Numbered from the stretch's first letter, positions 1 to 7,469 are shown. The stretch: 19,703 nucleotides of DNA from Acholeplasmataceae bacterium (GCA_012515085.1 JAAYZB010000059.1:1-19703); one strand, 5' to 3'. Notes: generated from the sequence alone by a model not told the origin. Translations and numbers: made by a program.

Positions 1-1021
1 CAAATGACTCGATGACCTCAAGAATTTTCGCTATTGTTTCTTCTTCCTTATTGTTATCAACCCCAGCCATGACCATCAACACACCTTTGTTGGGAACATA
101 GACCGACGATATGTCATAACTCAATTGATATTCTTCACGAATTTTCAAGAACAGTTTGGCTTGGTCGGATTCACCGAGCAACGTATTGAACAAACTCATT
201 GGGTAATACAAGTTGTCAGCGGACTCAATGCCTGAACGGAATCCAACAATGATTCGAGATTGGTTCAAATCACCGAATTCCTCAATATCCCTCATCGCTG
301 TCACCGGTCGAGTTTCTCGATCCAACCAATCAGAAATTTTGGCCTTCTTGGATCCAAAAAAATACCTGGCAATCCAATGATCACACAATTTTTCGTCAAA
401 GTCGCCGGCAACATAGATCTGGACCTGATCGCTAAAACACATGGTTTGGTAACAATCTTCAATCCGCTCGAGAGTCACTTCTTCCAAGCTTTCCAAATCG
501 CCATTCGCCGAATAACGATATAATTCATCTTGAAACATTTGCTTCCGAAAACGTGAAAAAGCATAGCTGACTTTATCATGATAATCAGCTTCCAGCTCTT
601 CCCGAAGTTGCCGTTTTTCCTCATCAAACCGATTCTTTCGGAATCGATTTCGAATTCTTTTAGGATGATAAATGACCTCTGATAGAAGCTGGACGGCTTC
701 TTCCAACAACTGTGGCTTCCCTGGCAAAAACTCACCGTTAACAAGCGTCATATCAAATGATATAACGCTGTTTAACCCCATTTTTGACGTATGGACTTGA
801 ATATCGGTACCATACAATCGATTCAGTTCTTTTTGGATCTGCAGTTTGGAAGGAAATCGACGAGTCCCCGACAGCAATAAATCCGGCAACAGCGCCCGTG
901 CGTTCACTGTTTCGGGTAGAAATCGGCCAATGAACTTCACTGAGAAAAAAACGGTTTTGAACTGGGTTGTCTTGTGATAATGGACGTTGATGTCTTGAAT
1001 AGTTTTATTGGTTGCTTTCAT
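1..1021 (-). CDS. yfmF: Non-catalytic M16 peptidase-like protein, YfmF family (5' part, partial)
   Basis: The first ~340 codons are visible; the 3' end lies beyond the left edge. The product is an insulinase-fold (M16) protein. Where catalytic M16 enzymes carry the HxxEH zinc motif, this one has LLPDLLLSGT (about residues 44-53), so the zinc ligands are missing. That region, followed by a KELNRLYGTDI segment and a KMG motif, fits the inactive partner of the Bacillota pair called YfmF/YfmH (YmfF/YmfH in Bacillus), which is linked to 5-aminopentanol modification of elongation factor P. The ATG at 1021-1019 is preceded by GAGGG. The active partner would be expected beyond position 1, which is inference. 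A terminator hairpin lies immediately upstream, so the promoter is unclear. Family call is fairly sure, the EF-P role less so. Confidence 0.8.
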   Translation of the reverse strand, partial: MKATNKTIQDINVHYHKTTQFKTVFFSVKFIGRFLPETVNARALLPDLLLSGTRRFPSKLQIQKELNRLYGTDIQVHTSKMGLNSVISFDMTLVNGEFLPGKPQLLEEAVQLLSEVIYHPKRIRNRFRKNRFDEEKRQLREELEADYHDKVSYAFSRFRKQMFQDELYRYSANGDLESLEEVTLERIEDCYQTMCFSDQVQIYVAGDFDEKLCDHWIARYFFGSKKAKISDWLDRETRPVTAMRDIEEFGDLNQSRIIVGFRSGIESADNLYYPMSLFNTLLGESDQAKLFLKIREEYQLSYDISSVYVPNKGVLMVMAGVDNNKEEETIAKILEVIESF

Positions 1022-1030
1022 ATGCCCTCA

Positions 1031-1066
1031 AAGAAGAAAAGCTGTTCATCGATGATAAACAGCTTT
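1031..1066 (-). terminator. Rho-independent terminator after deoD
   Basis: Perfect 9-bp stem (AAAGCTGTT paired with AACAGCTTT, positions 1038-1066) with an 11-nt loop. On the minus strand it is followed by the T-rich run TTTTCTTCTTT. It starts 8 nt after the deoD stop and ends the deoC-deoD transcription unit. It also sits directly in front of the yfmF ribosome binding site. Confidence 0.75.
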
Positions 1067-1073
1067 GGATTTG

Positions 1074-1778
1074 TCATGCCAGTTCCAAAGCAACCTTCAT
1101 CATATTGGTAAAGGCGTTTTGTCTTTCCTCGCTGGTTGTTTCTTCTTTTGTCACCAGCGAATCCGAAATGGTTAGGAGACAAGCCGCATGTTTTTTGAGA
1201 ATATTGGCCGTGTGAAACAAGGCAAAGGATTCCATTTCCGCCGCAAGACAGCGATGTTTCAAAAACATGGCTTCATGTATTTCCGGACCTTGCCGGTAAA
1301 AAACATCCGTGGAATGAACTCTTCCAGTATGCAAATGAATCGACAATTTTTTTGCGGCACTCTTCAGTTCTTTATTTAGCAAAGCAGATGCTTTCAGTAC
1401 TTTTCTCAGCTCTTGGCTTTGGGTTTTTGCATAACTGGATTCACTCCATGCTTCGGTCACGAGTAACGTGTCGAACAATTGTAGCGTTGGTGAATAAGCT
1501 CCCGCCGAACCGATCCGAATGATTTTCTCGACACCAAAAAAACGATAAAGTTCATACGCATAGATTCCGATAGAGGGCATCCCCATACCGGAGCCCATGA
1601 CCGAGATTTTATTGCCATGATATGTGCCAGTATAGCCATACATGTTCCGAACCGTATTGAATTGTGTGACGTTGTCGAGAAATGTTTCGGCAATATATTT
1701 CGCGCGAAGCGGGTCTCCGGGCATCAACACCAGGGGTGCGATGTCTCCCATTTGTGCTTGAATATGTGGCGTTGCCAT
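1074..1778 (-). CDS. deoD: Purine nucleoside phosphorylase, DeoD type
   Basis: Cytosolic enzyme that phosphorolyses purine (deoxy)ribonucleosides to free base and (deoxy)ribose-1-phosphate. At 234 residues it has the usual length of the hexameric DeoD family. Visible motifs are the phosphate-binding GDPLRAKYIAE near residue 21, GSGMGMPSIGIYAYELY near residue 62, RIGSAGAY, the nucleoside-binding AAEMESFALF, and SD with the catalytic Asp near residue 206. The ATG at 1778 lies one nucleotide after the stop of the upstream membrane-protein gene, with AAGGAAGTG as binding site inside that gene, so translation is probably coupled. It is the last gene of the deoC operon. With DeoC it forms the route from deoxynucleosides toward acetaldehyde and glyceraldehyde-3-phosphate; no phosphopentomutase gene is in the window. 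Confidence 0.96.
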   Translation of the reverse strand: MATPHIQAQMGDIAPLVLMPGDPLRAKYIAETFLDNVTQFNTVRNMYGYTGTYHGNKISVMGSGMGMPSIGIYAYELYRFFGVEKIIRIGSAGAYSPTLQLFDTLLVTEAWSESSYAKTQSQELRKVLKASALLNKELKSAAKKLSIHLHTGRVHSTDVFYRQGPEIHEAMFLKHRCLAAEMESFALFHTANILKKHAACLLTISDSLVTKEETTSEERQNAFTNMMKVALELA

Positions 1779-1779
1779 G

Positions 1780-2373
1780 TTAATTCACTTCCTTTTCTTG
1801 AGAGGTGAGATGATTTTTAATCAAAGAGACGAGTTGATCGATTGCCGGAATGACAAAAGGATAATTTTGTTCTTTGATTTTGGCGTCGACTCGAAGAAAA
1901 TCCGGGCGTTCACCAGGCGTAATGCCAACCAATTTAAAATCTCTCCCTAGCGGTAGGGAGAGCCCTGCCTTGGGATAGATTTGACCAATTTGAAGATCAT
2001 ATGCCATTAACCATAATTCGCCATTTTCAAGATAAAGAGCTGCTTTTTTTAAACGAATCACACCAAATGGCTTTTCTAGCATCGGAATATAAAGTTCGGC
2101 TTCCGGCCTCGCTTTCAGCAAATAGTTGCTTTGAGAAACCAACGCTTTTTTCACTCGTGAACGGATGATTGCCGCTCTTCCCAAAGAATAAGCTGCCATC
2201 ATCATAAAAATGAGCACATAATGAAGCCATTCCAATGGCCGCCCCATGATGACAAAAATCAAAAGCGCGGCCGCGGTATAAATGGCTGAGGTCAAGATGA
2301 GTCTGAAGAGGTCAAACTTTCCGGCAAGATTCAATGTCTTTTTGAGAACATTTTCTGGAAGAATGTCGTTCAA
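1780..2373 (-). CDS. Unrecognised two-TM membrane protein with a soluble, possibly PH-like C-terminal domain
   Basis: I do not recognise this family. The 197-residue product has two hydrophobic segments (about residues 22-43 and 49-65) joined by a short turn, then a basic stretch (RSRVKK), then about 120 residues that alternate short hydrophobic and polar strands and end in a helix (DQLVSLIKNHL). This arrangement suggests a membrane-anchored, beta-rich PH-like domain on the cytoplasmic side, which is inference from pattern only. The start is a TTG at 2373-2371 that overlaps the deoC TGA (TTGA). It is preceded by GGGAAGGAAGGG at a good distance, and the next in-frame ATG would remove the first TM segment. 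It lies between deoC and deoD, one nucleotide ahead of deoD, so it is co-transcribed with deoxynucleoside catabolism. Nothing in it looks like an enzyme active site. Confidence 0.8.
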   Translation of the reverse strand: MNDILPENVLKKTLNLAGKFDLFRLILTSAIYTAAALLIFVIMGRPLEWLHYVLIFMMMAAYSLGRAAIIRSRVKKALVSQSNYLLKARPEAELYIPMLEKPFGVIRLKKAALYLENGELWLMAYDLQIGQIYPKAGLSLPLGRDFKLVGITPGERPDFLRVDAKIKEQNYPFVIPAIDQLVSLIKNHLTSQEKEVN

Positions 2374-3026
2374 TAGTTGGACCCTTCCTTCCCTTCTAAC
2401 AACTTAACGCCGTTGCTGGTGCCAATTCTCGTTGCTCCAGCAGCAACCATTTTTTCAAAATCAGCAATGGTTTTAACGCCGCCAGCGGCTTTAACTTCTT
2501 TTCCTGCACCGTTTTCTTTCATTAATCGAACATATTCGGGCGTCGCTCCAGCCGTGCCGAATCCCGTCGAGGTCTTGATGAATCGAGCTTGGGTCTTTCC
2601 AATGGCGGCGGAGACCATTTTTATTTCTTCCTCCGTCAGATAACAAGTCTCAATGATCACTTTGAGCGTGTGTCCTTTCGCCGCTTTCGCCACGGCTTCC
2701 ACTTCCTCGCGAACAAACTCAAAGTCGCCTTCCTTCGTTTTGCCGATATTGATCACCATGTCAATCTCATCGGCTCCGTTATGAATGGCATTCAAAGTCT
2801 CAAACACTTTGACAGCAGTGGTATTTGCGCCCAAAGGAAAACCAATGACGGTACAGACCAACACGCCTGATCCCGCTAAAAGCGATTTGCAGTACTCGAC
2901 ATACGTCGGGTTGACACAAACGCTCTTAAATTGGTGTTGACGAGCTTCTTCACATAATTGGTCGATTTCTTTTTTGGTTCCGAACGCTTTAAGATACGTA
3001 TGGTCAATATAATCATTTATTTTCAT
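2370..3026 (-). CDS. deoC: Deoxyribose-phosphate aldolase
   Basis: Class I aldolase that splits 2-deoxyribose-5-phosphate into acetaldehyde and glyceraldehyde-3-phosphate in the cytosol. The product is 218 residues, normal for DeoC. The catalytic set is complete: Asp89 in ADEIDMVINIG, the Schiff-base Lys151 in FIKTSTGFG, and Lys179 in KEVKAAGGVK. The frame stays open 14 codons further upstream, but the start chosen is the ATG at 3026-3024. It has AAGGTGG six to seven bases ahead, and the product then begins MKINDYIDHTYLK as in the family. It is the first gene of the operon, about 75 nt downstream of a strong promoter, and its stop overlaps the start of the next gene. Confidence 0.96.
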   Translation of the reverse strand: MKINDYIDHTYLKAFGTKKEIDQLCEEARQHQFKSVCVNPTYVEYCKSLLAGSGVLVCTVIGFPLGANTTAVKVFETLNAIHNGADEIDMVINIGKTKEGDFEFVREEVEAVAKAAKGHTLKVIIETCYLTEEEIKMVSAAIGKTQARFIKTSTGFGTAGATPEYVRLMKENGAGKEVKAAGGVKTIADFEKMVAAGATRIGTSNGVKLLEGKEGSNY

Positions 3027-3107
3027 ATTCTTCCACCTTCTAAATGAATTTCCCATTCTTGAATACATTGGAAAATGGCTCTTTATTTCTGCGATTAATG
3101 CCCATTT

Positions 3108-3136
3108 AGTATACTAAAAAACAAGTAAAAAGTCAA
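3108..3136 (-). promoter_or_regulatory. Promoter of the deoC operon
   Basis: Minus-strand TTGACT (3136-3131) and TATACT (3113-3108) are separated by exactly 17 nt, a near-consensus vegetative promoter. Transcription should begin near 3100, giving a leader of about 75 nt before deoC. TTTAGTATACTAAA around the -10 box is a perfect palindrome and could be an operator, but no regulator gene is visible here. Confidence 0.8.
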
Positions 3137-3147
3137 TGAAACTCGAC

Positions 3148-3176
3148 GCAAAAAGCCGATGTCATCGACATCGGCT
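3148..3176 (-). terminator. Rho-independent terminator of ileS
   Basis: A 10-bp perfect stem (AGCCGATGTC / GACATCGGCT, 3154-3176) with a 3-nt loop is followed on the minus strand by a run of five T. It begins 2 nt after the ileS stop codon and separates ileS from the deoC promoter. Confidence 0.9.
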
Positions 3177-3178
3177 AC

Positions 3179-5935
3179 TCAGTTGTTATTTGTTTCTAAA
3201 TGATCAACAATCTTGTGGCAACGTGAGCATAGACCGTTTTCATCGGTCTTGTCGACAATGGTCCAACAACGTTCACACGTTTCTCCCTCCGCAGGAAGCA
3301 CATCTATCGAAATGCCTTCGGCTTTGAATGATCCGTATCCTTCTTTGCGAATCTCGATACGAGAGACGATGAATACTTGAGCGAGATTGACCTGAAGACG
3401 ATCCAGCAATACTTCATATTGTCCTTTCGGATAAAGAATCAAGTGCGCATTGAGACTTTTGCCGATGACCTTCTCATTCCGGGCGATTTCCAACGCTTTG
3501 AGAATAGATTCTCGCATTTCCATAAATTGATCATACAGCGGTTCTATTTCGCTGGAAAGCTCCTCAACCTCTGGCATATCGAGCAAGTAGACATCAGCCT
3601 TTTCTCGATAGGGTAAATAACTATAAGCCTCGGATGTGGTATGGGGGATGAGTGGTGTCAAACACTTCAGCAAAGAATCGAGCATCCGGTATAAAACAGT
3701 TTGCATTTTCCGTCTTTTGGGATCATTGACCAATTCGATATAAAGTACGTCTTTGGCAAAATCCAAATAGAATGCGGAAATAAACGTCACAAAATTATTG
3801 GCCATCCGATAGACATTGTCAAAAGCGAAATCCTCATATGCTGTGAGTGAATCCTTGACATAACGATTGGTTTTGATCACCATATATTGATCAATTTCAT
3901 CCAAGTTCTTGAAATCGACTGAATCTTCCACCGGATTGAAATCAGCTAAATTCCCTAAAAGAAATTTAACTGTATTCCGGATTTTTCGGTACGATTCCGC
4001 AACTTGTTTGACCAAATCATCGGACAGTCGGACATCCGCCTGATAATCCACACTGGCAACCCATAGTCTGAAGATGTCGGCACCAAGCGAATTGGCAATT
4101 TGGTTCGGATCGACGACGTTGCCCAACGATTTCGACATCTTTCTGCCCTCGCCGTCCAATACAAAGCCATGAGATACCAAGATTCTATAGGGGCTTTCGC
4201 CTCGGCTGGCAACCCCGGTCGTCAAACTGGAATTGAACCAGCCGCGATACTGATCGGACCCTTCGAGATAGAGATCAGCGGGATAAGGATAGCCTCGATC
4301 GATCAATGCTCCATGATGACTGGTTCCAGAATCAAACCAAACATCCATAATATCGGTCTCTTTTTCGAAAATTCCATTGGGTGAATCAGGATGGGTATAG
4401 CCTGCGGGCATCAACTCCGCCACGCTTTTTGTAAACCAGGCATTGGTTCCTTCGGTTTCAACGATTTTTGCAAAATACTCGATGAGATCCTTATCCAAGA
4501 GTGCCGTTCCTTTTTCGGTATAAAATGCCGGAATCGGCACGCCCCAGCTCCGTTGACGGGAGATGCACCAAGATTTGCGGTCTTTGATCATATTGGAGAG
4601 CCGGACATCTCCCCATGAGGGATACCATTTGACAGTTTGGATGGCTTTTAAGATATCTTGTTTCAATTGGTCAATCGAAGCGAACCATTGTGGTGTTGCC
4701 CGAAAAATAACAGGTTTCTTCGTTCGCCAATCGTGAGGATAGCTGTGCTGGATCGCTTCGGTCAACAACAACGCATTACATTCCTTTAAAGCCTTGATAA
4801 CTTCTAGGTTGCAATCATCCACAAACAGTCCGGCAAACCGTTCTCCGGCTTCTTCGGTCATATATCCGTGCGAATCCACGGGGCAGAAAACGTCCAACCC
4901 GTATTTTTGGCCAACCACAAAGTCATCTTCACCATGTCCGGGTGCCGTATGAACCAATCCGGTTCCATCATCATCCGTGACATGTTCTCCTAAAATAACG
5001 GGTGACACTCGATCATATAAAGGATGTTTATAAGTCAGTCCTTCCAGTTCCCAGCCAAATACAGTTTTGACGACTTCCACATCCGAAAGACCCAGAAGTT
5101 CGGTCAAAGCGCTGAGTCGGTTTTTCCCTAACACGTAATACCGATTGTCTTTCAGTTTGATGAGTACATATTCAAGTTCCGGTCCGGCACAAATTGCCAA
5201 ATTAGCAGGAATCGTCCAAGGGGTCGTTGTCCAGATCAGTAACTCTGTATTTCTCGGAACAATCCCTTTGGTTTTCTTGATGGGCATAGCCACATAAATG
5301 GATGGCGAAGTCACGTCATAATATTCAATTTCGGCTTCAGCTAGTGCCGATTCACTGGATGGTGACCAATAGACCGGTTTCATTCCCTTGTAAATCAGAT
5401 TTTTCTCCACCATTTTCGCAAACAACCGAAGTTGAGACGCTTCATAGGCTTTGTCCAAAGTGATATAGGGATTATTCCACTCTCCAAGTACTCCCAAACG
5501 TCGAAACTGCGCTTTTTGGATTTCGATTTGCTCTAATGCGTAATCTCGACATAATTCACGAAACTGTGCGACATTCATTTGCTTGCGGTTGACTTTCCGA
5601 GATTTGGATAATGCGTTTTCAATGGGCAATCCATGCGTATCCCATCCCGGAATATAAGGCGCTTTGAAACCGGACATATTTTTGTATCGCAACACAAAAT
5701 CCTTGAGTACTTTATTGAGAGCGGTTCCGGCATGAATCGATCCATTGGCATAAGGAGGGCCGTCATGCAAGATGAAAAGCGGTTTGCCATCGTTTTTGGC
5801 AAGCACTTGTTCATATAGACCGATACTTTCCCATTTTGCTTGGATTTCTGGTTCTTTTTCGCCTAAATTCCCTCGCATGGGAAATTCTGTTTTTGGCATT
5901 AACAACGTGTCTTTATATTGCTTTTTCTTGTCCAT
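3179..5935 (-). CDS. ileS: Isoleucyl-tRNA synthetase with a variant HIGH motif (HAGT)
   Basis: Cytosolic class I enzyme that charges tRNA-Ile. At 918 residues it is full length. In order: N-terminal MPKTEFPMRGNL, the catalytic signature region GPPYANGSIHAGTALNK (residues 59-75), the editing-domain region with TTPWTIPANLAI, KMSKS at 599-603, the helical anticodon-binding domain, and a C-terminal zinc site with Cys887, Cys890, Cys903 and Cys906. The class I HIGH motif normally reads HxGH in this family; here it is His68-Ala-Gly-Thr71, so the last His is Thr. The rest looks intact and expression control is elaborate, so I take it to be functional. Start ATG has GGAGGGG eight bases ahead. The gene is preceded by a T-box leader and followed by a terminator, so it forms its own transcription unit. 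Confidence 0.97.
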   Translation of the reverse strand: MDKKKQYKDTLLMPKTEFPMRGNLGEKEPEIQAKWESIGLYEQVLAKNDGKPLFILHDGPPYANGSIHAGTALNKVLKDFVLRYKNMSGFKAPYIPGWDTHGLPIENALSKSRKVNRKQMNVAQFRELCRDYALEQIEIQKAQFRRLGVLGEWNNPYITLDKAYEASQLRLFAKMVEKNLIYKGMKPVYWSPSSESALAEAEIEYYDVTSPSIYVAMPIKKTKGIVPRNTELLIWTTTPWTIPANLAICAGPELEYVLIKLKDNRYYVLGKNRLSALTELLGLSDVEVVKTVFGWELEGLTYKHPLYDRVSPVILGEHVTDDDGTGLVHTAPGHGEDDFVVGQKYGLDVFCPVDSHGYMTEEAGERFAGLFVDDCNLEVIKALKECNALLLTEAIQHSYPHDWRTKKPVIFRATPQWFASIDQLKQDILKAIQTVKWYPSWGDVRLSNMIKDRKSWCISRQRSWGVPIPAFYTEKGTALLDKDLIEYFAKIVETEGTNAWFTKSVAELMPAGYTHPDSPNGIFEKETDIMDVWFDSGTSHHGALIDRGYPYPADLYLEGSDQYRGWFNSSLTTGVASRGESPYRILVSHGFVLDGEGRKMSKSLGNVVDPNQIANSLGADIFRLWVASVDYQADVRLSDDLVKQVAESYRKIRNTVKFLLGNLADFNPVEDSVDFKNLDEIDQYMVIKTNRYVKDSLTAYEDFAFDNVYRMANNFVTFISAFYLDFAKDVLYIELVNDPKRRKMQTVLYRMLDSLLKCLTPLIPHTTSEAYSYLPYREKADVYLLDMPEVEELSSEIEPLYDQFMEMRESILKALEIARNEKVIGKSLNAHLILYPKGQYEVLLDRLQVNLAQVFIVSRIEIRKEGYGSFKAEGISIDVLPAEGETCERCWTIVDKTDENGLCSRCHKIVDHLETNNN

Positions 5936-5949
5936 AATCGAACCCCTCC

Positions 5950-6173
5950 AAAAAAATAATCGTCCTTCAAAAAGGACGATGTGAACCGCGGTACCACCTT
6001 TGTTCTAGTTGCCTAGCGCTCGAGTCGATAACGCCGACCAGCGGGTATGGTTACTCATTTTTCACCAGACCTCTCCCGGGTGATCCGATTTCCCTCACTT
6101 CCCCGTTTTCACCAGCCACAGGGTCTCTATCAAAGCTTCGAAGAAATCAAGTCCCGATCCACAATTTATGTTT
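5950..6173 (-). promoter_or_regulatory. T-box riboswitch leader (tRNA-Ile) with terminator
   Basis: The T-box sequence AAGGTGGTACCGCGG lies at 6000-5986 on the minus strand. Its TGGT pairs with an ACCA acceptor end, as expected for a tRNA with discriminator A such as tRNA-Ile. It is followed by a perfect 9-bp terminator hairpin, ATCGTCCTT / AAGGACGAT (5980-5959), with a T run to about 5951. Upstream (6170-6060) is the Stem I region, with a GGTGAAAAC element and two candidate Ile specifier codons ATC at 6089-6087 and 6084-6082. The second, followed by A, fits the usual specifier context better. By family knowledge, uncharged tRNA-Ile binds specifier and TGGN, forms the antiterminator and lets ileS be transcribed. 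Confidence 0.94.
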
Positions 6174-6179
6174 AACGTG

Positions 6180-6208
6180 ATTATACTCTGTTTTCCGTAA
6201 ATTTTCAA
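6180..6208 (-). promoter_or_regulatory. Promoter of the ileS T-box unit
   Basis: TTGAAA (6208-6203) and TATAAT (6185-6180) are spaced 17 nt apart on the minus strand, giving a perfect -10 and a near-consensus -35. The predicted start near 6173 gives an untranslated leader of about 240 nt, which holds the whole T-box. It lies 18 nt past the ylmG stop. Confidence 0.85.
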
Positions 6209-6225
6209 GTAAAAGAAGTCATCTT

Positions 6226-6483
6226 TTATAATGCTCGACCAATCATCTGCAAAATGAATTGATAGAGGATCAATCCAAGAATGGGAGTGAGATCAATCTG
6301 ACCGACTACGAGCCATCCTCGAAATAGATTTAAATAGACCATGGTAATTTTTTCGAGCACATTATAGAAACGGGTATTTCGAATGGGTGTCCAACTGAGA
6401 ATCAACGTCGCAAACATGAGATAAAAATAGACTCGAAGAATTTGATAGGAGACAGAAAGAATTGAGTGGATGATTTCAGGCAT
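6226..6483 (-). CDS. ylmG: YggT family membrane protein YlmG
   Basis: Small integral membrane protein of 85 residues with two hydrophobic helices (about 12-32 and 62-82). It shows the family pattern LSWTP at 29-33, an LNLFRG segment before the second helix, and DLTPILGL at 64-71. YggT/YlmG proteins sit in the division gene cluster of Bacillota next to sepF and affect cell shape and chromosome distribution in related organisms, but their molecular function is poorly known. The ATG is 2 nt after the sepF stop and has no good ribosome binding site of its own (only an A-rich AGAAAAAA), so translation is probably coupled to sepF. No convincing terminator follows, so read-through into the ileS leader is possible. 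Confidence 0.9.
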   Translation of the reverse strand: MPEIIHSILSVSYQILRVYFYLMFATLILSWTPIRNTRFYNVLEKITMVYLNLFRGWLVVGQIDLTPILGLILYQFILQMIGRAL

Positions 6484-6485
6484 TG

Positions 6486-6803
6486 TTATTTTTTCTGATA
6501 ATCTTGAATAAATTTCTGCAACGTTGGTCCATTCAAATCCGATTTCTGCGCCATCAGATAAATTTTATCCTGAATTTTGACAATCTCTCCATCACAAGCA
6601 TAAAGCACTCCGGTCAGAAACATGAGTACTTCATTGGCTTCTGGGATCAAACAATCCGATAAATTGAGCACGATTGGATACCGATGCATAATCATTTCCG
6701 CATACTCATAAATTCCGGATGAATCTTGGACTCGAAAAAATTTCAGATCCTCAAAATCGACATTCGTCGTTTCGATTGTTGCTTTCTTATTGAAAAGTCC
6801 CAT
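6486..6803 (-). CDS. sepF: Short cell-division protein SepF
   Basis: SepF polymerises into rings and tethers FtsZ to the membrane. The SepF core is recognisable from residue 33 to 90: YAEMIMHRYPIVLNLSD, then a helix ending MFLTGVLYACDGEIVKI, and a final strand IYLMAQ. The protein has only 105 residues, against about 150 in Bacillus. The N-terminus is just MGLFNKK followed by a short stretch, so the usual amphipathic membrane-targeting helix plus acidic linker is compressed or absent. The ATG at 6803 is 3 nt after the ylmE stop and is preceded by GGAGG that overlaps that stop. Position between ylmE and ylmG supports the call strongly. Whether the short N-terminus still binds membrane cannot be seen. 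Confidence 0.92.
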   Translation of the reverse strand: MGLFNKKATIETTNVDFEDLKFFRVQDSSGIYEYAEMIMHRYPIVLNLSDCLIPEANEVLMFLTGVLYACDGEIVKIQDKIYLMAQKSDLNGPTLQKFIQDYQKK

Positions 6804-6806
6804 TTT

Positions 6807-7457
6807 CTATCCTCCGTTTCTGAATAACACGCTGCCCAAGCGAAGATGCGTCGCGCCATGCTCAAGTGCAATTCGATAGTCATTTGACATGCCCATTGAC
6901 AAAAATTGACACGGTGCATGTTGCCAATGGCGGGCCTGGATGTCATCTCGGAGTTTTAACAGACACTGGAACTCCCCCCCAATTTGATCCAACTCATTGG
7001 TCAATGTCGCCATTCCCATCAATCCGACTACTCTTATTTTATCATATTCTGCTAAATTTCGAATAAAATCGCTTGTTTCTTCACAAGGCAGTCCCGATTT
7101 TGTTGATTCTTGGGCAATATGCACTTCAATAAAACAATCGAGCGGCTTGTTTTCCCGATATTGTTGAATTGCCTGAGCCAGGGACACTCGGTCCAAAGAG
7201 TGCAGAAAATCAATCCGATTAACGATCAGTTTGACCTTGTTGGATTGTAAGGATCCGATAAAATGCCACCGAAGTGAGAGATCACTCAACTGATCTTGCT
7301 TTCTTATAAGGTCTTGAACTCGATTCTCTCCGACATCGTTTATGCCAGCAGAAACCAATTCACGAATGCGATCCGCTTCCACATATTTGGTTGCGGCGAC
7401 AATTATCTGCCCCTGTAATTCCTGCTTGATTCGCTTTACTTGATCGGCGATGGACAT
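6807..7457 (-). CDS. ylmE: YggS/YlmE family PLP-binding protein (PLP homeostasis)
   Basis: Single-domain alanine-racemase-fold protein that binds pyridoxal phosphate and buffers PLP and amino-acid pools; no enzymatic reaction is established. With the start used here it has 216 residues. PLP lysine is Lys24 in IIVAATKYVEADRI. Further family motifs are VGENRVQDLIRK, WHFIGSLQSNKVK, GLMGMATL and LSMGMSNDYRIALEHGATHLRLGSVLF. Three consecutive ATG codons (7463, 7460, 7457) follow AAGGGGGA. The third gives the best spacing and the family-like N-terminus MSIADQVKRI, so it is preferred, though 7463 cannot be excluded. It is the first of the ylmE-sepF-ylmG trio and lies immediately after the 56-residue membrane protein. 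Confidence 0.93.
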   Translation of the reverse strand: MSIADQVKRIKQELQGQIIVAATKYVEADRIRELVSAGINDVGENRVQDLIRKQDQLSDLSLRWHFIGSLQSNKVKLIVNRIDFLHSLDRVSLAQAIQQYRENKPLDCFIEVHIAQESTKSGLPCEETSDFIRNLAEYDKIRVVGLMGMATLTNELDQIGGEFQCLLKLRDDIQARHWQHAPCQFLSMGMSNDYRIALEHGATHLRLGSVLFRNGG

Positions 7458-7469
7458 CATCATTCCCCC

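Noticed and set aside
6211..6228. Hairpin AAAAGA / TCTTTT after ylmG as a terminator
   Set aside because: A short A/T-only stem without a following T run; too weak to call.
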